A stretch of DNA of 33,123 bases from Saccoglossus kowalevskii (taxonomy: Eukaryota > Hemichordata > Enteropneusta > Harrimaniidae), in assembly GCF_000003605.2 (NCBI RefSeq), contig NW_003130854.1, positions 1,871,940-1,905,062 on the forward strand. Direction: 5' to 3'. Each line of letters begins with the position of its first letter. Position 1 is the first letter of the stretch. A model generated the notes under the pieces. That model ran no database searches, was not told the DNA's origin, and saw only the letters and a list, made by a program, of their open reading frames with translations. The position numbers and the translations under genes were made by a program. Positions 10,195 to 19,383 of the stretch are shown here, in pieces.

Positions 10195-13100
10195 GTAATT
10201 GTTAATCTAATCGTTCATCTCATTGTCCACGTATCAATATACACCACTTTGTTAAATTTACTGCCAGTCTTCGGATAATGTACGGTATTTGCGTATCATT
10301 GGGTACGCCTTAATCAATACACATAACAACGCGAGTGTGTACATAGCGCTTGCATCGAGTACATTGAGATTGTACGCAAAATACCAAATTGTGAATTAGG
10401 TTTATACTGCTCACATGCAATTGTTATGTACATGCGTATACAAATACATGAAATGAAAACACACTTCACGGTAAAACATAATACACCCTCGAAATAGCAT
10501 GTTATGACTAGTGACACCAAATCGGTATTATAACGTATAACCTGACTGATTATGTTGCGGTTTAAATATGCGAAGTAATATCTAGGCCAGTATCGAGAAA
10601 GCAATTTTCAAAATCACTAACCTACCACATGTATTTATCCCAAGTACACGAGGTTTTGTATAATATAATATTATAGAAATATTGACCCGGGCCAAGGTCG
10701 ATACACATTTGTTGAACCGAAGAGCGGGCTATTGTTGACCGAGGCTTCGACAAATCTCTTTTTCGACCGAGGCTAGGGTCAATATTTGCATTATTATACC
10801 GAATTGAACAAACACTATATAGAAAGCTGTATCGCAATATCTCTCGTGTCCAAGATTTCATTGACAACACCCAGAATGTTCTCCATTCACACAAGTGGCA
10901 GTTTCATCACACTGAGAAGTCAATACTCAAATATACCGACCTCCAAATGGGCAAATCTGATTGGCTGTTAGGGATATGGTGTAATAATAAATGTTCTAAA
11001 ATGACAATGTATTTGAACTCATCCATATTTACATCTAATGCATATAATCCACAACATTTTTGAAGCCACAGTTAGTGTCCAACACTGGACATATATGGAC
11101 ATAACTATTTCTCAGTAAAACCATTTGTTTTAAATGCTATATTTGGTTTTTATAAGTAATATACCAGGATTTTTTTAATTGATATCTGGTGTACATGTAT
11201 GTGAAATTATTGTGGTGTATTTCGAGCCATGTCTACGTCATCTGTTGTTACACGTGGTACCGATCGACCAATGAGAACGAATCGATTCACTAATGAACAG
11301 TTAATGGTGTCACGTTAATGGTGTCAATTTTTAATAAACCACCGCCTTAATCGAGTATACGACTCGGTATTATAAATATATATATATATGCACATATAAG
11401 TGGCAGTTTATGGCGATTATATTATGCCAACTTACATTTTAAATGTAATGCTGAGACATGGAAATAAATTTGAAGCACAAATGTGATACAAACACTCGAA
11501 ACGGTATTTGAAATAAAAATTGGTCTGGAAGAGATACATAAGTGATGGACCAAATTCGCAAATACTCGTGGATCGCATATTTTACGCTCTACGCACGAAG
11601 AGTAATGGGTTGGCGGAGTGGAAATTGTACTGACATCAACTTGAAAGCTTTATAAATCCCCCCCCCCCACATCAACTCTCAAGGTCAAACTAAAGTGTCC
11701 CNNNNNNNNNNNNNNNNNNNNNNNNNNNNNNNNNNNNNNNNNNNNNNNNNNAAAGTGTCCCTTGCAACCCACATCTCATAATGGTCACGTCGCGCGATGT
11801 TAACGTTCATGAATTATTTCATAACGTTTAATCTTGCCCCGTTACCTGATAAGAAAACACGATGTTTCGCGATAGTTCCGTCTGTAACCTTGCAACGCGA
11901 CAATAAGTCGCCAGCTTGCTCGCACAAGCATCGTTTAGCAATTCACTGTACTGGTAGTATTTTAGTCGTAATAATCGTAAATCAGGTACATTGCCAGATA
12001 GTATTAAATATATTCTACTTCTGCAGAAGATATTTATAATACATGTACATCCACATATGCGTCTAGAATGTCGAAATATTTACCAACTCATTTTCGTATC
12101 TAGAATCGACGTGTCAAGTGTTTGTGCCATACATTGAACATTCAACGAATATAACTACTGTAAATACTAGTGCAGATAATTTCCCAACAGCATCACATAA
12201 TATGACACCCCGAATACTCATCAGAATTTATCGAGATTTGATTGATAGATGTACATGGGAATTAGCAAACTTCATTCGCTGAATGACTGGCCGGGTTTGC
12301 TTCACTGTCGTATCATACATTTAAGAAATCGAGCGAAGATCAACTCCCATGTGTGTGACTCTAAAAGCACATAAATGAAATAACGTATATCGCATATCAG
12401 ACATTTCGCGTCTTGTCTATTCGATAATTGATTGCGCTGATTAAGTTGCTGAACGAATTTTTAACCCCAGTGACCTTTTCTTCTCAAAGATATACATCGC
12501 TGATTATAATTGTTCCTATCGCAGATTCTATGGCAAAATCGAGTCCATTTGTCCACATTGACGGGAATACCACACACTTGTTTTAGTTCACTGCACCGAA
12601 ACGTTCCCCAATGTTACATCTCGTGCTTTATACTGAGATTTGTATATGTTTAAATGCATTGCACGAGTTGCATATTTAGGGGATACGATGCTAATATCGT
12701 CACAGTAAACTGACAAACACGTAAAATGACACTCGCAATTCATAAAACATTTTCTGATTCTCGTGTGCCGGGTTGATGCCGATGTCTCCTAGTACCATTA
12801 ACGGTGCAATCAGTCATATCTACGCGACGAACCGTGAAGGTTTTACCACTGAAAGTTAACTCACCCGTTCGACAGCGTGTAATATCCGAGATATAACACG
12901 TCACTACGGAACAAATGCAAGTATTAATGTACTCCAGCGTGCTTCTCGCGGAGATAAACAATCCTTGTATGAAGATGAAATTATCATAAATCAGTGGTTT
13001 CAATATAAAGCATTTGTTCAAATTAATAAATTAGTGCACGTAGTTTACTCATCTCTAATCGCTATTGCAACTGTCGCATTCCAGTCACAGTTTAGCAAGA

Positions 13101-16100
13101 GACCGTGTCCCTCACGTATATACAAAAGAACGCTCGTTAGTTTCGCTAATGTGATTCGTTCTTACGATCACTATCTGTATATAACGTATGCCGTTCTTGT
13201 TAATGATAACACAATGCTAACATCGTTAAGCAATACTGTAATTACACACACGATTCTGAACTCATACCTAAACAAACTCTAAAGTCAACTGTTGATATTA
13301 AATCTTTTTAAAAGTAAAGATGTTTTAGGTGTCAAGTTTTAATTTGATATCCAAGAGGACCATGCATAGTTAAACGGACTCCTTACTATACTGCAATAAT
13401 GTGTCAATGTCAACAATTATTTTCTAGTATCATTATTTCTCTACAGGTTGAGAGTTTGGGCAACGTTTTTCACTTATCGGAAAAGGAGAAAAAAGATCGG
13501 CTGTTTCATATAAAGTACAATGGGAAAGATGATAGATATTACCGATATAGCGGCGACGTCGATTGCATTAAGGGATGGAAAAGGGGAATCTACACTATGG
13601 TGAATATAAAACGTTCTTGGGTTGAAAATAATGGCGAAGAACAGGTAAATATTTAGTATCAAGCACATCAAAGACATGACTCAAACAATGGACACTCGCT
13701 TATTTCTCAATTCCCCGGATCACACGCAGACTCATGCATAGATATTGTCGACAACACTCTTATATTCATTTAGATGATATCGTTCACCTCATTCTAAAAC
13801 TATGATTTGAAAGGCCCTTTTCATCTCTGGTAAAGTACCTCACAATTGCATTATAGCCTGTCGATTTTATTAAAAGGATTGCAAATGCTCAATGCACGTA
13901 GCCAGCAGTTCGAGCTCACGCTTTGCTTGAAATGCCGCCTGAATGGAACACATTGTTAATACTGAATACACAATTCCAATACGTTATGTGTGAACAATAA
14001 TGACGCTACCTTTATTGATTATACAATTTATCGCTCTAATAAAAGTGCGTTATTAGACTGGTTTGAACTATATTAAACCTCGTAATGTACAGTTTATTAA
14101 TACTTAATGTCTACAGTGTGAAGCTCTATCGAGCTATAACAAAATACAGCACAAGGTGAACCCAGGTGTATTCATAGCCACAGAATATACGAGAAATCTA
14201 TACCTCATATCATATGCAAATTACATGCATCATAATCTTATGTGATGGTGAATATATTACAAACACATCTGTACGCTTGCATAATACACCTAAAAAACAT
14301 ATTTATACTGGTTGTGCGAGAATAAATAGTAATATGTATATCCCACGATTAAATATTCTCATAATAAAGCTACAAGTTGAGAGGCAAATTGGCTGAAAAA
14401 CCCAATGGTAATTAACGAATGCCAAAAGAATGTATAATATATAATTAATTGCTTATCCTTGTTTATATTAATATTCGGATGAAATATGGACGATATCCAC
14501 GATAGATAAGATTGCATTCACAATAATTCAATTTTCAATTAAATGATAATATCACAAACATATATATTCCCAATCACCAGGTGTATCTCACTCGTCGTTC
14601 TGGCTACGCAAGTGCCTCTGTCAGTTGGAAATTTGATTTCAGAGAATCTGACTTGGTGATTGATGCCATACAAGCTGTGACATATGGGAGAACGGAAACA
14701 GGTGGACGTATTCTGTACGATATGGTGTCCCAGGACGTGCTCGATGTCGGTTTAGGTGAGTTGGGCAGAACGGGTTACGGTCTAACAATCTGTCTTCTTC
14801 ATGTAGTTGGGCCAGTTCTGGTTCAAATATTGTGATTTCAATATTACTACTCCCAAAAATAATAAAAAAATATATGACTCATACTTTCGAGTAGAAGCAT
14901 CGATTGGAGAATGATGGAAGCCCGTAAACGCCAATAAAAGCCCATACATGTTTTCGCAGCCATCGTTTATTTTACACAGAACAGAGTAGTGTGACTGATT
15001 GGCACAGTTGATATGCGTCATTTAATTTTCCGTTAAATCATTACTATGGACCCGATCCATATTCGTCTGTACATCTTCGCCCCAACATAATATAATACAT
15101 TACATTACACTTTATGTTATGCTGCATTCGGCATAACGTTTTATCATTACCTTAAACTTTTGTTAAAACTCCCCTCCAAAATAAATCAGGCTACTAAAAG
15201 AGCTTAAATGAAGATTCACCTAATGATTGTGATGATATTCTTATACATTTGACTATGGTTTTTTGTATCACAGCAAAACGCAAAGGCAAAAAATATTTGC
15301 TGAATGGATGGCAGACGTTGCTGATCGTGGCTTATCTGGACGGCGATCCTGGAATCAGACACTCACAAACGCAATTACTCTATCAGAATATTACTAAAGA
15401 TCCAGAATTCTGTCCACTGGACATTACAATAACTCTCAAAGTAAGTACAAAGTGGATCATCAAATCGAATATATATCAAACTGCTACTAAATAGACTAAA
15501 TACTTTGGCGATTTGGGCGAGTATCCCCTTTCATGTGCATCAATTTCCACGTGTTCTAATTTCACGCGCATGTGAAACACTTTCTTCTATATTTCGTTCC
15601 GTTGCCTCTCCTATATCTTTCTGTCCGCACTGCGAGTAACTTTTCTATTACGTTACATTGGTTGTAAATATTTGTTAGCATATAGAAAGCACTCTCTGTA
15701 ATGACAAAATATTCTACAAATTATGGCTGTAAGCACTTACGTGCGTTCTCTCATGTTCTACATATTGAATTTCCTGTTGTTTGTTTGGGGGGGGGAGGAA
15801 TACCTTTTCAAACAATGATTAATAAACAAATATGTAGGTAGCTAGTTATCGCAGTTACGAAATGACCATTTTATTCTATTTTTTTCATGCTAAGCCACTC
15901 AAGAAAAAGATATGCACATGTGGAAAAGAAAAGCGCCATACATCTGCCAGTAGTAGAAATAAATACGATAGTAGGAAGACCAGTAACGCAGTGTGTGATT
16001 GCAGGCAGTGTACATGTCCTATATACAATAGAACGCTTAAAGACAAACGACAAGCTAAGTATGGTAGATCAAAAAAGGACAAAGTTATTAAAGAGGCTGT

Positions 16101-16735
16101 GATCGAACGATATAACAGGAACAACTCCTTTGTCACGCAGAACTATGGCGAAACGCATCTAAAGGTTCCAATGGATACAAGGTTGTCATTTGGAGATGTT
16201 GCTGAGAGAGCAAATTCCAATGTCAGTTGCGCATCCGACTTCTCAGAACATGCTACCGACGGTAGATCGCCAAGTATCTCTACAATGAAATCAGCTGGGA
16301 GTGAAGAAAGCGTTAAACCGTCAACCTCTAAAGAATATGCTAAGTACATTTCAGATTCCGAGAATGCATCTGGTTCGCAGGGAAATATAAGAGAAGCGTG
16401 GGGTGAGAAGATGGATCAAGAAAAGCGGACAAGGGTAGGAATAACTTAAAATGCGTAGATATGTGCAATGATTGTGGGCACCTCAGTATACTCGCTTTGG
16501 AAAAATAAATGATTCCATATAATATAACTTTGTTACTAGTAGAGATATTTCTGTTTCTTTATGAAAACTATTCTTAGTGTATGAAAATTAAAACGAATTC
16601 GAAAGAACCTGATACCAAATATCACATTCATTTCATATTTCTCTTTTCTAGATCAGTCATGGAGAGTTAACTGACGAAACAGACACGGCGCCTCTTACAC
16701 CAAACAAGAAAAACAAAAAATGCATAATCATGTAG
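10168..16735 (+). CDS. Stand-alone PAW-domain (PNGase C-terminal-like) protein with CaaX box, six exons
   Basis: Coding exons: 10168-10194 (within exon 10148-10194), 13447-13644, 14581-14755, 15274-15440, 15895-16434 and 16652-16735. All introns are GT-AG. Phases are 0, 0, 1, 0, 0 and join without frame breaks into 396 residues. Residues 10-189 match the PAW domain of peptide:N-glycanase (NGLY1/Png1): DRYYRYSG, IKGWKRGIYTM, VYLTRR then SVSWKFDF, and NGWQTLLIVAYLDGD then HSQTQLLYQ occur in the family's order. In PNGase this domain binds high-mannose glycans. The transglutaminase-like Cys-His-Asp core and N-terminal PUB domain are absent, so no deglycosylase activity is expected. Residues 190-392 form a basic, Ser/Thr-rich tail with a Cys cluster. 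The C-terminus is a Lys-rich run plus CIIM, a CaaX prenylation box. The start is firm for this exon: all three frames are closed between the acceptor and ATG 10168. Missing exons in the intron 1 gap cannot be excluded. Confidence 0.85.
10659..10798. mobile_element. MITE-like element with terminal inverted repeats
   Basis: The left arm (about 10659-10701) and right arm (about 10764-10798) are imperfect inverted copies. Both read inward as a TATAAT-rich start followed by aatattgaccc and then ggtcga, after short non-matching spacers. The 11-bp word is perfect at 10678-10688 and 10776-10786 (inverted). The core is short and holds further gaccgagg/ttcgac words able to pair. The total is about 140 bp with no coding capacity. 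No target-site duplication was resolved, so the superfamily is unassigned. Confidence 0.6.
11702..11751. other. 50-N assembly gap
   Basis: Exactly 50 Ns. The ten bases before the gap (aaagtgtccc, 11692-11701) are identical to the ten bases after it (11752-11761), which suggests two contig ends that actually overlap. Confidence 0.98.
13447..13644 (+). CDS. PAW gene exon 2 (PAW domain, first third)
   Basis: 198 nt, phase 0-0. The acceptor is tttctctacag and the donor gtaaat. It encodes residues 10-75, including DRYYRYSG and KGWKRGIYTM, which correspond to the 'DRYxRxSN...ISGWExGxWxM' region of PNGase PAW domains. The Ser-Gly-Ser...Trp-Arg-x-Ala-Arg-Gly-Glu segment that usually opens the domain in PNGases is not present. 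Confidence 0.88.
14581..14755 (+). CDS. PAW gene exon 3 (PAW domain, middle)
   Basis: 175 nt entering in phase 0 and leaving one base over. The acceptor is cccaatcaccag and the donor gtgagt. It encodes residues 76-133. VYLTRR followed by SVSWKFDF matches the conserved 'VYLxR...ISWKF' strand pair of the domain. The leftover G joins CA of the next exon to make an Ala codon. Confidence 0.88.
15274..15440 (+). CDS. PAW gene exon 4 (PAW domain, C-terminal third)
   Basis: 167 nt: two bases completing residue 134, then 55 codons (135-189). The acceptor is ttttttgtatcacag and the donor gtaagt. LLIVAYLDGDPG and HSQTQLLYQ match the PNGase 'VILEAxLxxGDGDxAWQHxQLFRQ' segment. The closing strand CPLDITITLK matches the family's 'CxLxIxIxF' end. 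Confidence 0.88.
15895..16434 (+). CDS. PAW gene exon 5 (basic, Cys-cluster and disordered tail)
   Basis: 540 nt, phase 0-0. The acceptor is a long T-rich tract ending ctaag; using the nearer cag at 15853 instead would hit a stop. It encodes residues 190-369. A basic segment opens with CTCG (196-199), and CDCRQCTC follows (223-230), giving a CxC...CxCxxCxC arrangement of six Cys. The rest is rich in Ser, Asn, Glu and Lys with no predicted fold, and looks like a flexible linker. The donor is gtagga. If it is not used, the frame ends four codons later at 16449. Confidence 0.8.
16436..16509 (+). promoter_or_regulatory. Alternative unspliced end: intronic stop and polyA signal
   Basis: Reading past the exon 5 donor adds VGIT and a stop (tail ends 16449). 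A perfect AATAAA lies at 16504-16509, 55 nt later. Together they would make a transcript lacking exon 6 and its CaaX box. No transcript evidence is available here. Confidence 0.35.
16652..16735 (+). CDS. PAW gene exon 6: polybasic stretch and CaaX box
   Basis: 84 nt, phase 0, after the acceptor ttctcttttctag. It encodes 27 residues ending NKKNKKCIIM, then tag. Cys-Ile-Ile-Met is a canonical CaaX box. The terminal Met favours farnesyltransferase, and the Lys-rich run before it is the usual second membrane-targeting signal. This predicts prenylation, removal of the last three residues and carboxymethylation, placing the protein on the cytosolic face of a membrane. Confidence 0.75.
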   Translation: MSHGELTDETDTAPLTPNKKNKKCIIM

Positions 16736-17373
16736 AGAAAAGCACATGGCATATGCACCGAACATGAACATTTTATTCATATAAAAAACCTGAAACTTAA
16801 AGGCAATATATTTATTGCGATCATCCGTCCAAACTTATGTTCTACAATTATGTTCTAGAATTTAAGAATTATTTCAAACTTGGAGAATGTATATAGTTTT
16901 ATTATTACAACATATCAATGTATAATTGAAAACAATAGCACATTTCCACCTCTGATCTGTGATCTAATGGCAAAAAGATAATGGCTTTTGATAACTTAAC
17001 TTATTGATAACTTATTTGATTGATTAGCCGAACTCCGCGAAAAGGGTACTATTATTCTTTACTCTAATAAGTAGAACTTCATTTGCACTTTTGACATTTT
17101 TTGTGAGATTAACAATTATTCTAGCCAGATTTTATCTATGCATTGTAAACTAAATTTTTCAAATTTGTATATATGCTATATTTATTTACTTATTTTAAAT
17201 TTCATTTCCGATTAGACACACCCAAGAATACATAGAATCGATAATAGAACCAATGCTCGAAACGTGCTATTATTATAATTACACTGTGCGGTTTAGTCGC
17301 AATATTGTGTGTGTAATGAAAGCTTGTTTCACATATCATGATTGTGTTGACATTTATACATCATTGATGAGAC

Positions 17374-17379
17374 AATAAA
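17374..17379 (+). terminator. Candidate polyA signal of the PAW gene
   Basis: First perfect AATAAA after the 16735 stop, giving a 3' UTR of about 650-670 nt. Confidence 0.45.
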
Positions 17380-19233
17380 ACACGTACTAATCCACTAAAT
17401 CCACTTTTTCATATAATCCACCGCTTTCCTACTTTGTGTTAAGACCATTCTACTTTACTATGTTGTCATATATCATTTACAAACAATAATCGGTCTCAGA
17501 ACATTGTATTACGTAATGATGTCATATCACATATGGCACCACTTTCACTAAACATTGGCATTAATGATATTACCCTTTGACATAAAGAAATTATGGTAAG
17601 GAAAATGAAATAGAACAGGTAATTACTCTGTAATCCAACAATATTCCCAAACTAAACGATCAATCGACATGTCAATGCTTTTTTTAATAATGGATGATTT
17701 ATACAAAGTTAATTTTCCCATCATATATTCAATTCTAGCTTACTTGGGTTTCAGGGCATATTTCGATTTTTCTATTTTATTTATTGCTGTAGATAGACAA
17801 TTGATTATTTTTATTTGAACCAACAGTAGTTTTATTTAGTAAATAATTATATATTTCTCTTTAACATTCAAAACAAGATTAAATACAAATAGGCAATAAA
17901 CAAGTGTGTAGGAAATATATCATACATGCAATGTGCGGTACATGTGCAAATACATTTATTCATTTTAGAAAATATTACGTCTTCGATAACCATTGCACAT
18001 ATTTCGTATATATGCAAATGAATGATTTACCCGAATATGGTGTGTGCTATCCCATCATATTATGATTTCGTCAATGTCATACACGATTCTTGATAAGCAT
18101 TGCGAAACACGCCTTAAACCACTCTCAAAACCTTCAAGCTTATACTATTTCTCCATTTAGTATTCATATAACAATCCAATAACCCACTGTGAGTTTAGGC
18201 CACTGTGAAATCCAATATAAATCAAAGTATTAACTTCAAACAATATTGCCTATGAAACATTCATTCTTGTTTGGATCTTCATCAGTACTTACTTAACCAT
18301 TATCGCCTATACTTTCTCATTTTCTTCAAAATAAAGAATGCACATTAATGTCTAGATCTGATACCCTTTTGGCTGAGCTAATTGAAATAATAATACTACA
18401 ATATTCGATTCACCAATACATTAATGCTCACTTATATTCCGTTGCTATAAATAACGTTTCTCAATATTGAATGTATTTTACATTTCAATTATGGACGATT
18501 GATATACTGACTATTTTATGGATGTAATGTATATTTTTCTCGCTTTGGGGTTTGGGGGTATTTTGTAACTTTTGATGATTGTTTTCTTAATGACATTAGC
18601 GCTTTTTTGATTCGCGTGTTTAATTGTTCTACAAAAAGATTTATAGTGCACATAAATGGGTTTAGGTATTTATCATGTAAAACAACAATCCATTTATCGT
18701 TATTCTCGGGAGCGGACATCCGGGCATTTTCACCGCCTGTCAACCACAACCAATGGAAACAACAGGCAAAAACCCTCCAAAATTGTGTTTGTTATATTTG
18801 ATTTGTCAGAGTAGCGAGACTATCCCTTCATGTCCAACATATATAAATTTGGTTGTTGAATTTTGTGATGTTTTCTCGACTTTAGGAGTTCCATCGGCTT
18901 TTCGACCGGCATTCCTCAACAAAACGCACAGAGCTCATAGAAATACATGGTGCAATGGTGCAACATAGAACGTTCTGCGACGTAGCTCCGTGCCTGAGAA
19001 TAGTAAAAAACTTACGTTGGTTTCCACATCGTCCATGCATTTAGTTAGCTACAAATGTGTCAAAGAGTGTTGTGGTACTGCCACCAGGCGTGACGTAGTG
19101 TCATACATTATTTGTTTGGGAGTGTTTAGTTATTTGTTTTAAATTAACATTAATTATGTATTACTATGCATAATTATTTGTGTGACCTAGCAACCAATCA
19201 CGACCATCACAGGAGAAGAAAATAGTATACAAT
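17380..19233. other. AT-rich intergenic stretch
   Basis: Very AT-rich between the two convergent genes. A slightly more GC-rich patch at about 18500-18970 has open frames on both strands (18516-18749 minus; 18607-18801 and 18753-18968 plus) that match no family and could be an old repeat. Nothing else seen. Confidence 0.5.
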
Positions 19234-19375
19234 CAGTGGCCAGGGACCATGCCCCTCAAACGCATGACGATTCATATCATCTGGATTACGCATAGCTTCT
19301 CTGCGATTTACGCTCCGTATATTTTAAGCGAAGCTTGGACCCCCCCCCCAATACATGTTGCTGGATCCGCCAGTG
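19234..19375. mobile_element. hAT-type MITE with 8-bp target-site duplication
   Basis: The 142-bp element is bounded by tatacaat on both sides (19226-19233 and 19376-19383), a perfect 8-bp direct repeat as expected for hAT transposases. Its ends are imperfect inverted repeats: the left end reads CAGTGGCCAGGG, and the right end read inward is CACTGGCGGATC. It has no coding capacity and carries a C10 run at 19341-19350. The perfect duplication suggests a fairly young or well-preserved insertion. Confidence 0.8.
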
Positions 19376-19383
19376 TATACAAT

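Larger units (their letters stand above)
10195..13446 (+). other. Intron 1 of the PAW gene (contains MITE and assembly gap)
   Basis: A 3.25-kb intron holding the inverted-repeat element at 10659-10798, a C-run at 11659-11667 and 50 Ns. Open frames at 11797-12039 and 12965-13282 (plus) and 12740-13021 (minus) show no family resemblance. Missing coding sequence in the gap is possible but not required by phase. Confidence 0.65.

Noticed and set aside
12740-13282. Overlapping open frames of about 93 and 105 codons in PAW intron 1.
   Set aside because: Opposite strands, no family match and no phase-compatible splice sites that improve the PAW model.
15842-15894. Starting PAW exon 5 at the nearer cag (15853) or treating ATG 15862 as a start.
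   Set aside because: The cag at 15853 gives a frame with an early stop. The ATG lies in the T-rich tract of the real acceptor.
18516-18968. Open frames on both strands as a possible gene or retroelement piece.
   Set aside because: No recognisable motifs, and the frames overlap each other. Left as unannotated possible repeat.
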